In this document: piece by piece, positions 8,650-17,794 of the stretch
How the letters are laid out: each line of letters begins with the position of its first letter
Numbering within the stretch: position 1 is the stretch's first letter
Assembly (NCBI RefSeq): GCF_000424585.1
Contig: NZ_AUKE01000005.1
Coordinates: 124,001-188,000, forward strand
Reading direction: 5' to 3'
DNA length: 64,000 nt
Source of the DNA: Butyrivibrio sp. MC2013
Lineage (GTDB): Bacteria > Bacillota > Clostridia > Lachnospirales > Lachnospiraceae
Notes under the pieces: model-generated
Database searches by the model: none
What the model was told of the DNA's origin: nothing
The model's input: only the letters and a program-made list of their open reading frames with translations
Translations under genes and position numbers: made by a program

Positions 8650-10113
8650 CTAAAAGTTAAAATACAAAAAAGCCGTAACACTGGACATTTTCAAAATGCA
8701 CACTGTCAATATTATAAGACAGGCTGTCAAACCAAGGGGGCTGTTCTTAAACTGCCTGCGCTGACTGTTCTCAGGAATAAGGCACAATAAGAGGCATAGA
8801 GCAAGGGCAGCGTATGTGCATAGCATATATACATCCATATCGCTGTAGGACATGCCTATGGCTGACAGAACTGTGCGGAGCCTGGGGATACGAAATACCA
8901 TGGCTATCTCCTCATGCATTACCCAGTACCTGAGCCTGAAAGCCTTGCCCATCATATAAGCCCAGTCAGCTATGGACCCAGCCCTGAAGAGGAGCCAGAG
9001 ACTGCTCACTGTCAGGAAGGTGAGGATCCATCTGATAAAGGCCGGTAGCCTGTCATAGATACGGGCAAATATCCTGTGGAGGACCTGGAAGACTCCATGC
9101 AGCAGCCCCCAAAGCACAAAGGTCATGCTGGCGCCGTGCCAAAGACCGCTAAGGAGAAATACGATGATCATGTTCAGATAAGTCCTGGCCTTGCCCTTCC
9201 TGGAACCTCCCAGGGGAAAATAGAGATATTTTCTAAAGAAAGAGGTAAGCGTCATATGCCATCTCTTCCAAAAATCAGAAATAGACAGAGCCTTGTAGGG
9301 CGAATCAAAGTTGACCGGAAGCTCTATGCCAAATAGAAGAGATACTCCCGATGCCATATCGCAGTAGCCGCTAAAGTCAAAATATATCTGAAAGCTGTAA
9401 GCTATCATCACAGCCCATACATCAAGAGAATAAAGACCATGCACATCCAGCATGCCCAGATCCACAGCCTTGCCAAGAGTATCCGCTATGAGCATCTTCT
9501 TGCCAAGACCTATACTAAAGAGACCAAGTCCTCTGGAAGCCTTATCCCAGTCATAGGCAGCAGGAGCGGGGCGCCTTATCTCAGCTTTAAGATCAGACCA
9601 GAGGCTGATGGGGCCCTGGATCAGCTTTGGAAAATAGCTGATATAAAGGGCATACTCTCCAAATGTCACATCATCCGTCTCTCCTCTATAGCTGTCCACC
9701 AAAAAGGCTATCTGGGAAAAGGTGTAAAAGCTGATGCCTAGAGGGAGCATGATCTTAAATACCGGAATATCTACTCCCGTTATGCTCCCTGCTATATCTC
9801 TAAAAAAATTCATATACTTAAAGTATATAAGGAGGGCTATATTAATAGCGACTCCCCCTGTCAGGAGCCTTGCAGCCCCTTTGGGCCTGATCTCTGACCT
9901 GGCCTTTCTGATCATACGTACAAATGCGTAATTGACCAGTATAGTACCCATAAGGAGAAGGAGATAATATGCGGAAGCATAGCCGTAGAAAATAAGGCTT
10001 GCCAGCAGTAGCCATACGCGGCTCTGTCCGGGCATTTTCCTGCCGATGACCCTCCATACAGCCAGTGCAAGCGGCAAAAAAAGGAGGATAAAAATATATG
10101 AATTAAAGATCAT
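8650..10113 (-). CDS. MBOAT family O-acyltransferase (AlgI-like)
   Basis: 487 residues and about ten membrane spans. FDFSGYCDMA (near 245) and LSGLWHGASMTFVLWG (near 320) are the AlgI/DltB signature; the histidine of LWHGAS is the known catalytic residue of the family. AlgI-type MBOAT proteins move an acyl group, usually acetyl, across the membrane onto a polysaccharide or onto a partner SGNH protein. The partner is the next gene downstream. A gap of 94 bases separates it from the upstream asnB stop, longer than most gaps here. The ATG at 10113 has AGAGG about 14 bases upstream, a weakly spaced site. Confidence 0.88.
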   Translation of the reverse strand: MIFNSYIFILLFLPLALAVWRVIGRKMPGQSRVWLLLASLIFYGYASAYYLLLLMGTILVNYAFVRMIRKARSEIRPKGAARLLTGGVAINIALLIYFKYMNFFRDIAGSITGVDIPVFKIMLPLGISFYTFSQIAFLVDSYRGETDDVTFGEYALYISYFPKLIQGPISLWSDLKAEIRRPAPAAYDWDKASRGLGLFSIGLGKKMLIADTLGKAVDLGMLDVHGLYSLDVWAVMIAYSFQIYFDFSGYCDMASGVSLLFGIELPVNFDSPYKALSISDFWKRWHMTLTSFFRKYLYFPLGGSRKGKARTYLNMIIVFLLSGLWHGASMTFVLWGLLHGVFQVLHRIFARIYDRLPAFIRWILTFLTVSSLWLLFRAGSIADWAYMMGKAFRLRYWVMHEEIAMVFRIPRLRTVLSAIGMSYSDMDVYMLCTYAALALCLLLCLIPENSQRRQFKNSPLGLTACLIILTVCILKMSSVTAFLYFNF

Positions 10114-10207
10114 AGATGTTGATAAAACCTCTACTTCTTATCAGTTATTACTTAAAATATCCTTTGCTATAAACTCTGTGGCAAATATGCTGTTTAATAA
10201 AGCTGTT

Positions 10208-12229
10208 TTATCTCTCATACTTTCTCAGCCACTGGTTAAATACCAGCATATGCCATATTTGAGGATTCCAATTACCGGTCCTTAGATAATCCCTCCAAAT
10301 ACCCATAGCTGCATCAGCATCCATGTAACCTGCATTCCTTATGAAGGTCTCGTCCATGAGGCTGTCAGCCCAGCTTCTAAGATCTCCGTCCCTTAGCCAT
10401 TTGCCGATGGGTATGGAGAAGCCCTTCTTGGGCCTGTTTGTAACTTCAGGGGGCACATACTCTGACAAAAGCTGCCTGAGGATGAGCTTACCTGTATCTC
10501 CCTTTCTCAGATACTGCCCGGGAAGACTCCAGGCAAATTCCATAAGGTCCCTGTCAAGAAGCGGCACCCTGCTCTCCAGAGATACTGCCATGGCTGTCCT
10601 GTCCACCTTGACCAGTATATCATCCGGATGATACATGGACATATCTATGAGTCTGGCCTCTGTGATCACATCTCCAAGGCCTGCTGCCCGTATGGATCCT
10701 GCATATAAAGGCGCTTTGCCATCTCCGTTATAAAGAGCTCTGCCAAGGCCCATAGGATCCATCTTGCGCATATGAAGATCTCTCTCATCTATGGCTTGCA
10801 AAAAGGAGCCTTTGGCCTTCCAGACATCAGAACCTCTGCCAAGGCTGGCCTCTGCGAGACTCCCCAGAGGACGCCTTATGATATAAGGCAGGCGTGATAT
10901 GCTATTCCAGGTATGCTCTGCAGAGCCATAGGATAAATAGCCTCCAAAGAGCTCATCTCCCGCATCACCTGATAGTGATACTGTCACATGCTGCCTGGTA
11001 AGCTTGCTCACCAGATATGTGGGTATCTGGGAGGAATCCCCAAAGGGCTCTCCAAATATGTCAGGGATCATGGGGATCACAGCCCTGGCATCCTTATCAT
11101 CTATATCCATCCTGGTATGATCAGTGCCCAGTATAGCTGCGATCTCACCTGCTATCTCAGCTTCATTGTAGCGGGGATCGTTCATACCTATGGTAAAAGT
11201 CCTGACCCTGGCGGGAGAGACCTCCTGCATAAGGGATACTATGGTGGGAGAATCTATTCCTGCTGACAGGAAGGCGCCAAGAGGAACATCTGATATCATC
11301 TGACCTCTTATAGCCTCTTTTAACAAGCGTTTTGTCTCCAGGACAGCCTCGTCCATGCTGCCCCTGAAGGGATTTTGCCTTCCCCTTCTTGCAGCCTCCT
11401 CCATTGACCAGTATATCCTGTATATATGCCCCGGCCCTTCGCTTAGATAATGCTCTATCTCACTATCAGAAGCAGCATCCACTACCTTGTGCTCAAAAAA
11501 GCAAGCGCCGGATCTGTTATGCCCATAATAGCTCTCAAGATCCCCATCCGCTACAGGATCAAAATAGTCAAAAGGCTCCCTGATAGTAAGTATGGTACCT
11601 GGCAGGAGCTTGTATATATTCTCATATATGCTGTAGGGAGCAGGAATATAGCCGTGGCTAAAATAAACAGGAAGTATATCCCTGCAGATCCTGTTATTAA
11701 AGCCCTCAATCTCCCTGAAGCAGGCGATATTGGATGCAAAAGCAAAGCAGCCTCCCATGCAAAAGCCGTAGTAAAGAGGCTTTTCACCTGCCCTATCTCT
11801 GGCCAGGGAAAGTACATGCTCCTTTCTGTCATACAGAGCTATGGCAAACATGCCCTTGCAGAATCTCAGGGTATCATAGAGGCCGTAAGCTTCTGCAGCC
11901 TCCAAGAGAACCTCTGTATCAGACTCAGATCGAAAATCCGATGCCTTCATATATCCGTCTGATATCAGCTTGTCTTTGAGCTCATCAGAGTTGTATATCT
12001 CACCGTTGTATACCATGACGAATCTGCCGCTGGCAGATACCATGGGCTGGGCACCACTTTCAGACAGATCTCTGATAGCCAGGCGTCTGTGTCCAAGGAA
12101 GATATTCATCTCCTCATCCTGCCAGATGCCGCCTGCATCAGGTCCTCTGTCTTTCATTCTCTCATTCATTGCGGCAATGGCCCTTAGTCCGTCGCCTTTA
12201 TAACCTATCAGTCCTGCTATTCCGCACAT
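10208..12229 (-). CDS. asnB: AsnB-type glutamine amidotransferase / asparagine synthase (copy 1)
   Basis: 673 residues. The N-terminal glutaminase domain starts MCGIAGLIG with the nucleophilic Cys2 and has NGEIYN and the RSESDTEVLLEA stretch. The synthetase domain has an ATP-pyrophosphatase loop LSAGIDSPTI (near 320; SGGxDS in most members) and SGDAGDELFGGY. In metabolism AsnB amidates aspartate, but AsnB paralogues in polysaccharide loci such as WbtH (Francisella) and WbmI (Bordetella) are linked to amidation of uronic acids. With two copies inside a glycan locus that also encodes UDP-GalNAcA synthesis, sugar amidation is the more likely role, by inference. The protein is longer than free AsnB, with extra sequence near 240-300. 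Confidence 0.85.
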   Translation of the reverse strand: MCGIAGLIGYKGDGLRAIAAMNERMKDRGPDAGGIWQDEEMNIFLGHRRLAIRDLSESGAQPMVSASGRFVMVYNGEIYNSDELKDKLISDGYMKASDFRSESDTEVLLEAAEAYGLYDTLRFCKGMFAIALYDRKEHVLSLARDRAGEKPLYYGFCMGGCFAFASNIACFREIEGFNNRICRDILPVYFSHGYIPAPYSIYENIYKLLPGTILTIREPFDYFDPVADGDLESYYGHNRSGACFFEHKVVDAASDSEIEHYLSEGPGHIYRIYWSMEEAARRGRQNPFRGSMDEAVLETKRLLKEAIRGQMISDVPLGAFLSAGIDSPTIVSLMQEVSPARVRTFTIGMNDPRYNEAEIAGEIAAILGTDHTRMDIDDKDARAVIPMIPDIFGEPFGDSSQIPTYLVSKLTRQHVTVSLSGDAGDELFGGYLSYGSAEHTWNSISRLPYIIRRPLGSLAEASLGRGSDVWKAKGSFLQAIDERDLHMRKMDPMGLGRALYNGDGKAPLYAGSIRAAGLGDVITEARLIDMSMYHPDDILVKVDRTAMAVSLESRVPLLDRDLMEFAWSLPGQYLRKGDTGKLILRQLLSEYVPPEVTNRPKKGFSIPIGKWLRDGDLRSWADSLMDETFIRNAGYMDADAAMGIWRDYLRTGNWNPQIWHMLVFNQWLRKYER

Positions 12230-12276
12230 AATGTCCCTGCTTTGTATCTGATGTCACTGTCATGATATGAGCACTA

Positions 12277-13602
12277 TCAGGATCTCATAAATGACAGCAG
12301 ATAATCTTCCCATTGTCTGTTAATAGTATCAGGCATGAATCGCTCGCGTATCTTAATTGCGTGCTCAGACAGCCTCTGGCGGTAATCTCCATCTGATAAT
12401 AGCCTGTCCATAGCCTCTGCCATGGCATCGTCATCTCTGACTCCTACCAGGATGCCATTTTCGCCATTTTCTATGATCTCAGAAGGGCCATAGGGGCAAT
12501 TGGTGGATATGGATGCCAGTCCCAGGCTCATGGCTTCTATCAGTGAATTGGGCAGGCCCTCGGTATCCGATGAGAGCACAAATACTGCCGCATCGTATAT
12601 CCTGTCAGCAACGCCGCTTACCTGGCCCTTCATGTCTACCCGGTCCTTTATGCCCAGCTGTAGTGCCAGGTCCTCCAGCTTATTTTTTAAGGGGCCATCT
12701 CCGTATATCTCCAGCTTCCAGTCAGGATATCTGTCATGGACCTTTGCAAAAGATCTTATGATCATAGCCTGGTTCTTGTTCTCATCTATCCTGCCAACCA
12801 CACATATCCTGTGCTGTCTCTCTCCCTTATAAGGCTGTCTCATAAATGCAGGATTCAGGGAATTGGGAAGGATAACGGACTTTTTCCTGATATTTGCAGG
12901 AAAATATTCTGACGCTCCCCTGGTCTGCAGGACCACGCCTTCCGTCATGGCAAAGGTCAGCTTCATGGACATATCCATGGCTCTTCCTGCATACTCCCTG
13001 GCAGGCCTTGCCCTGACAGATACTACGCAGGGGATGTGAAGCCCTCTTGAAGTGAGAATAGCCATGATATTATTCTTGCCTATAAATGACAGTATCAGGT
13101 CGGGAGAGAGCTTTTTCCATATGGATCTGAGCTTATTATATCTGGTCATAAAAGCCCCTGCCCTTCCGGGAATCGCACTTTCACGGTCCGGTGATCCTGC
13201 GCCTTTTAAGAGGCCGTTTTCATCAGCAGCAGAAAAAACTCTCATAATGCCGTCTTTTTTGCCACCGTTTAAGTCTATATAAGCCAGCCCTCTTCCTTCT
13301 GTCAAAAGAACGGGTATTATATCGGTATCTGTTTTATCATGATCAGAAAAAGCCTTTGAGACACTGCAGGTGCTATCCCCTGCAAAGGAGCCTCTCACCT
13401 GCTTCCAGGCAGCATCAGGGACCTCATACTCATCTGTGTCCAGATAACTGGTCACCAGTGTCACCTTGTAGCCTCTGCCATAAAAGTACTCTGCAAGATT
13501 GACCATGACTCTTTCAGCTCCCCCTTTTCTTAGGGAGCCTATATACATAGCTATATGCCTCCGGCTTTTACTGTCCCTTTTTTGATTCAAGCTTTTATCC
13601 AT
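12277..13602 (-). CDS. GT4 family glycosyltransferase with a central insertion
   Basis: 441 residues. The N-terminal Rossmann lobe has YIGSLRKGGAERVMVNLAE. The C-terminal GT4 lobe has VGRIDENKNQAMIIRSF and the donor-site region SSDTEGLPNSLIEAMSLG. Compared with its paralogue at 15550-16647, it carries roughly 60-70 extra residues at about 75-145, mostly polar, after the third strand of the first lobe. Its start overlaps the end of the second asnB gene by 16 bases, which suggests translational coupling. The family is firm. Donor and linkage are unknown. Confidence 0.85.
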   Translation of the reverse strand: MDKSLNQKRDSKSRRHIAMYIGSLRKGGAERVMVNLAEYFYGRGYKVTLVTSYLDTDEYEVPDAAWKQVRGSFAGDSTCSVSKAFSDHDKTDTDIIPVLLTEGRGLAYIDLNGGKKDGIMRVFSAADENGLLKGAGSPDRESAIPGRAGAFMTRYNKLRSIWKKLSPDLILSFIGKNNIMAILTSRGLHIPCVVSVRARPAREYAGRAMDMSMKLTFAMTEGVVLQTRGASEYFPANIRKKSVILPNSLNPAFMRQPYKGERQHRICVVGRIDENKNQAMIIRSFAKVHDRYPDWKLEIYGDGPLKNKLEDLALQLGIKDRVDMKGQVSGVADRIYDAAVFVLSSDTEGLPNSLIEAMSLGLASISTNCPYGPSEIIENGENGILVGVRDDDAMAEAMDRLLSDGDYRQRLSEHAIKIRERFMPDTINRQWEDYLLSFMRS

Positions 13603-15470
13603 TTCTCATACCATTTCTGGAAGACATAATAAGACCATACTACACCTGAGTAATTGGCCCCGCTTCCTGCTCCCTTGTCGCCCTTTTCCAGGAATGCCCC
13701 TATAAAGCTCCTTGAAGGCCCGGCATTAAAGAGTCCCTGCTGCCGGATAAAAGTCTCATCCGAAAATGATAAGAGCTCTTCCTTAAGAGGGCCCCTTAGC
13801 CATGCATCAAGGGGTACGGAAAAGCCCTTCTTGGGTCTCTCCATAAGCTCCCTTGGCAGATAATCCCAGGTGATATCTCTAAGGATATACTTCTTGATCC
13901 CATCCCTGTATTTAAAGCTGTGAGGCAGCCTGAAGGAATACTCCATCACCTCGGTGTCCATGATAGGGCACCTGCCCTCCAGGGAATAATACATGGTGGA
14001 CCTGTCCACCTTGGTAAGTATATCTTCAGGCAGATATGTATCCATATCAAGGAGCATACGCCTTATCTGCCAGTTACCTACATCATAACTGTCTTCTACA
14101 GGATATTTGGCAGGAAGAGAATCCGCTCTTCCTGCCAGCCTTTCGGCAGCTCTCACGTATTCCATGGAAGATAGCTGGGTCTTGGTGAGGGGATCCCTAT
14201 TGGAAGCTATGGCCCTGACTTTAAAGGGCAGGCGGTCAAGAAGGCTCTTATCCCCAAGCTTTATATGATCTGTAAGAGCTGCAATACCTCCAAGGCCGTC
14301 CAGCTTCTGAGCTGCCAGGAGCTTGTCATATATATTATATCCGCAAAAGAACTCATCCCCCGCATCTCCGGACAGAACCACAGTCACATCACGCCTTGCC
14401 ACTTCTGCCACCAGCATACCCGGTATCTGGGAGCTGTCTGCAAAGGGCTCGTCATAGCATTCTGCCAGCTTGCCAACCTGATCCAGCATGTCCTGCCCAC
14501 CGATAATGACTTCTGTATGCCTGCAGCCCAGATGATCGGCTACTGCCCTTGCAAAGGGCGCCTCATTATATGCTTCATCTTCAAAGCCTATACTAAAGGT
14601 CTTAACAGGCTCCGGAGATATCTCCGATGCTATGGCTGTGATAAGAGATGAGTCATAGCCTCCTGACAAAAAGGAGCCAATGGGCACATCAGCGATCATC
14701 CTCCTGCGGGTGGCATCTCTTAAAAGGTCCCTTAGATGAGCCTTGGCCGTATCATAATCACTGACCACATCCCCTGACAAAGCTCCATAACGTTCTCTCA
14801 CAGACCAGTATTTATGCTGCTGCATACTGCCATATCTGAATCTGATATAGCTTCCTGCTTCAAGCTTATAGACATCCTTAAATATACTGTCAGGAGCATT
14901 AATATACTGCTGATACAGATACCTGGTCAGTACCCTGCTGTCTATATCCCCCTTAAATGTGGGCCAGAGCATGATAGGCGATAGCTGGGACGCAAATACT
15001 ATGCCGCCATCTTCCAGATAATAGTACAGAGGCTTTTTGCCTATCCTGTCCCTGATAAGATAGAGGCTGTCATCCTCCCTGTCAAAGAGTGCTATGGCAA
15101 ACATCCCATGGATATGGGATATCATATCTATGCCCCATTTAAGATAGGCTGCCAGTATCACCTCAGTGTCACAAGTAGACCTGAAGGGGTAATCAGACAG
15201 CTCTTCTCTAAGTTCTATAAAATTGTATATTTCTCCGTTAAAGACAATGCTAAGCCTGCCATCTGCTGAATCCATAGGCTGATGTCCAAGCTCTGAGAGG
15301 TCCTGTATGGACAGCCTCCTCTGAGCCAGTCCCAGCTCATAGTCTTCCTTTATGGCCTGCTGAAATACTCCGCTGTCATTAGGCCCCCTTCTTACCATGG
15401 AGTCGTTCATAACGCGAAGTCTGTCTTTGTCTATTCTCTTCTTAGTGATATATCCGCATATTCCGCACAT
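13587..15470 (-). CDS. asnB: AsnB-type glutamine amidotransferase / asparagine synthase (copy 2)
   Basis: 627 residues. It begins MCGICGYIT with the Cys2 nucleophile, has FNGEIYNFIE and STCDTEVILAA in the glutaminase domain, and FLSGGYDSSLITA plus SGDAGDEFFCGY in the ATP-using domain. The two domains together release ammonia from glutamine and transfer it to an adenylated carboxylate. It is only distantly similar to the copy at 10208-12229 (size and loops differ), so the two probably act on different acids or at different steps. It lies between two related GT4 genes. Housekeeping asparagine synthesis cannot be excluded; the context argues for modification of a uronic acid. Confidence 0.85.
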   Translation of the reverse strand: MCGICGYITKKRIDKDRLRVMNDSMVRRGPNDSGVFQQAIKEDYELGLAQRRLSIQDLSELGHQPMDSADGRLSIVFNGEIYNFIELREELSDYPFRSTCDTEVILAAYLKWGIDMISHIHGMFAIALFDREDDSLYLIRDRIGKKPLYYYLEDGGIVFASQLSPIMLWPTFKGDIDSRVLTRYLYQQYINAPDSIFKDVYKLEAGSYIRFRYGSMQQHKYWSVRERYGALSGDVVSDYDTAKAHLRDLLRDATRRRMIADVPIGSFLSGGYDSSLITAIASEISPEPVKTFSIGFEDEAYNEAPFARAVADHLGCRHTEVIIGGQDMLDQVGKLAECYDEPFADSSQIPGMLVAEVARRDVTVVLSGDAGDEFFCGYNIYDKLLAAQKLDGLGGIAALTDHIKLGDKSLLDRLPFKVRAIASNRDPLTKTQLSSMEYVRAAERLAGRADSLPAKYPVEDSYDVGNWQIRRMLLDMDTYLPEDILTKVDRSTMYYSLEGRCPIMDTEVMEYSFRLPHSFKYRDGIKKYILRDITWDYLPRELMERPKKGFSVPLDAWLRGPLKEELLSFSDETFIRQQGLFNAGPSRSFIGAFLEKGDKGAGSGANYSGVVWSYYVFQKWYEKWIKA

Positions 15471-15549
15471 TGATCTTACCGTTTTGATATCTATATGCCT
15501 TCAGATCTGCTCCCTGACACACCACAAACGAAAGGGGATCTTCCCGGCA

Positions 15550-16647
15550 TTATTTCGCAAGCACCTTGTCTATAAAAGTCTTCCACTTATCCGCAATGAT
15601 ATCCATATCCGCAGCCTGTCTTATCTTCATGGCATTTCTCCCCAGCATCATTGAGAGCTTGTCATCTGATATGATCCTAATGAGCCTGTCTGCCATACGC
15701 TCAGCATCGCCCACAGGCACGAGAAAGCCGTTTTCTCCGTCATGAATAAGCTCTGCGGGTCCTCCGCAGGGACAGTCTGTAGATACGCAGGGGATACCCA
15801 TAGCCATGGCTTCCATGAGGGAATTGGGCAGGCCCTCATAATCAGACGAGAGCGCAAAGGCTGCTGCATCTGATATGGTACTGTCAAGGCTTTGGCAGCT
15901 GCCCATAAGCTCTACGCATTCTGTAAGCCCCAGCTCTTCTACCCTTTTAAGGAGCATATCTCTTACTCCCGCGTCTCCGTCAGGACCGTATATCTCCAGC
16001 CTGTAGTCAGGATATGACTTATGGACTATGGCAAATGCCCTGATGAGCATATCCTGGTTCTTTTGATGGGCCAGCCTTGCCACGTTTACTATTCTCCTTG
16101 TCCTGCTCTCAGGATAAGTGGTATCCATATATTTATCATTCAGAGGATTTAATATGACTTCAGACTTATTCCCCAACTCTTTTCTAAAAAAGGCTGCAGC
16201 CTCCCTGGTCTGAAAGACTCCTCCTGCTGCCCTCTTCATATATATAGCTGTCAATATCCGGTCCGGGAGCGAAGCAAAATCCGTAGCAGGATCATTTCTG
16301 ACTGATATTATAACAGGTACAGAGCTTCCTGTGGCAGCCATAAGGGACCTGTAGATGGAGCCGTGCATAAAGGCTATAAGGACATCGGGCTTCTCATCCC
16401 TGATAAAATCCTTAAGATGCCTGATACGAGCCAGGTATCTGCCCAGTCTCCCCTTCTTGTCATCATCCGCAGTAAGGCCCACGTCTACTCTTCTGACCTT
16501 ATCACTTACCCTGTATTCTTCATCTGCCTGCCACTCTGTGGCAAGGACTATGTCATCTCCCATAGAGCTAAAGCGCTCAGCAAGACCTGCTACTACTCTT
16601 TCTGCGCCGCCCAGTCCCAGAGAATTGATATGAAATGCTATTTTCAT
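15550..16647 (-). CDS. GT4 family glycosyltransferase
   Basis: 365 residues, a compact GT4 enzyme: HINSLGLGGAERVVAGLAE at the start, NVARLAHQKNQDMLIRAFA at the start of the C-terminal lobe, and SSDYEGLPNSLMEAMAMG with the E-x7-E-type donor site. It is a close relative of the enzyme at 12277-13602 without the central insertion. It is followed by asnB copy 2 at a distance of 79 bases. ATG 16647 has a GGAG sequence rather far upstream, so initiation may be weak. The sugar donor cannot be predicted. Confidence 0.87.
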   Translation of the reverse strand: MKIAFHINSLGLGGAERVVAGLAERFSSMGDDIVLATEWQADEEYRVSDKVRRVDVGLTADDDKKGRLGRYLARIRHLKDFIRDEKPDVLIAFMHGSIYRSLMAATGSSVPVIISVRNDPATDFASLPDRILTAIYMKRAAGGVFQTREAAAFFRKELGNKSEVILNPLNDKYMDTTYPESRTRRIVNVARLAHQKNQDMLIRAFAIVHKSYPDYRLEIYGPDGDAGVRDMLLKRVEELGLTECVELMGSCQSLDSTISDAAAFALSSDYEGLPNSLMEAMAMGIPCVSTDCPCGGPAELIHDGENGFLVPVGDAERMADRLIRIISDDKLSMMLGRNAMKIRQAADMDIIADKWKTFIDKVLAK

Positions 16648-16677
16648 AGTGATCGCTGCTTACTCCATTCATTGTTT

Positions 16678-17724
16678 TTAAAGAGCATAGGCAATAAGAA
16701 GACGCAGTGTATTCTCAGCGCCGTCTCTGTGGCTTCTCTCATAACCATGGGATGCGTACACTCCTGCACCTATAAGACCATGTCTAAGATCAGAGCCTGA
16801 GCGCAGCGTAGCTTCCACATCACTGCCATAGTGAGGATAGACATCGATAGCATAGTCTGCTCCGGACTTTTTGGCAGCAGCCACAAGACCCTCTACCACA
16901 GGGTAGCTGTAAGGTCCTCCGCTGTCCTTGGCACAAATGGATACCTGTTTTTCACTGCAGCCAAGGCCGTCGCCCACGCAGCCCATATCTACTGAAATAG
17001 CTTCGGTGCAGCCTTCAGGTACGCTTCCGCTTCCGCCATGACCTACTTCTTCAAATACTGTGATATGAGCATATAAAGCTCTGCTTGGTCTTATCTTCTT
17101 GTCACTGATATACTTGGCAAGGCCCAGCAGGATGCCCACGCTGAGCTTGTCATCCAAAAATCTGGACTTGATATAGCCTGACTTTGTGACCCTTACGCAG
17201 GGCTCAAAACAGACAATGTCGCCCACTGATATGCCAAGCTTTCTTGTATCATCAGCGTTTTTTACATCTTCATCCAGAACCACCTCGCAGCTATCCCAGG
17301 TCCTCTTGGTATCGTTATATTCGCCGTTTACATGTATTGAAGCATTAGCCAGCTGGAAGGTCCCTTCGTAGATACCATCAAATTTGGTCACTACTCTTAC
17401 ATTCTCAGTCTCCGCATTATTGGGATTCATCCCTCCCAGATTAGTGAGCTTTAGTCTTCCGTTGCCCTTAATAGTGGAAACCATGGCACCAAGAGTATCT
17501 GTATGTGCTTCCAAAAGGAGTCCGTTGTCCTTATCCCCTCCTGTGAGATCTACAATCACGCCGCCTTTATTAGTGCGCTTTGTCTCAAAGCCAAGAGCAG
17601 CAAATTCCTTTTCTACCCAGGCAGCAGCTTCTTCTGTATAGCCTGTAGGTGAATCAATATTTAATAGCTCGCAGGTCTTTTCTACTATAAAATCCGTGTA
17701 TTTTGTAAGTGATATCTTTTTCAT
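16678..17724 (-). CDS. M42 family metalloaminopeptidase/endoglucanase-like protein
   Basis: 348 residues. Metal ligands and catalytic residues of family M42 are visible: EAHTDTLGAMV (His and Asp), FLDDKLSVG, VFEEVGHGGSG (general base and metal-binding Glu), SVDMG and a C-terminal ASHGYERSH. These are cytosolic dinuclear-metal aminopeptidases that form large hollow oligomers; older annotations call some of them endoglucanases. It has a much stronger ribosome site (GGGAGGG, 6 bases from ATG) than its neighbours and sits between two GT4 genes, where a peptidase has no obvious role. It may be a later insertion into the locus or simply hitch-hike on its transcription. Confidence 0.88.
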   Translation of the reverse strand: MKKISLTKYTDFIVEKTCELLNIDSPTGYTEEAAAWVEKEFAALGFETKRTNKGGVIVDLTGGDKDNGLLLEAHTDTLGAMVSTIKGNGRLKLTNLGGMNPNNAETENVRVVTKFDGIYEGTFQLANASIHVNGEYNDTKRTWDSCEVVLDEDVKNADDTRKLGISVGDIVCFEPCVRVTKSGYIKSRFLDDKLSVGILLGLAKYISDKKIRPSRALYAHITVFEEVGHGGSGSVPEGCTEAISVDMGCVGDGLGCSEKQVSICAKDSGGPYSYPVVEGLVAAAKKSGADYAIDVYPHYGSDVEATLRSGSDLRHGLIGAGVYASHGYERSHRDGAENTLRLLIAYAL

Positions 17725-17794
17725 ATATTACCCTCCCTTAAAAATCAGCATGTTGCCGGCTGCATGTGTATCATCTCACTTTGTCAGTGATATT

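Noticed and set aside
10141-10218. A 25-codon reading frame between asnB copy 1 and the MBOAT gene (MRDKTALLNS start)
   Set aside because: It is short, overlaps the asnB end and has only a weak ribosome site. It may be real, but nothing beyond an unusually long gap supports it.
11551-11832. Long reading frames on the opposite strand or in shadow frames within asnB and the other glycan genes
   Set aside because: They lie wholly within well-supported genes, lack ribosome sites and show no recognisable motifs.
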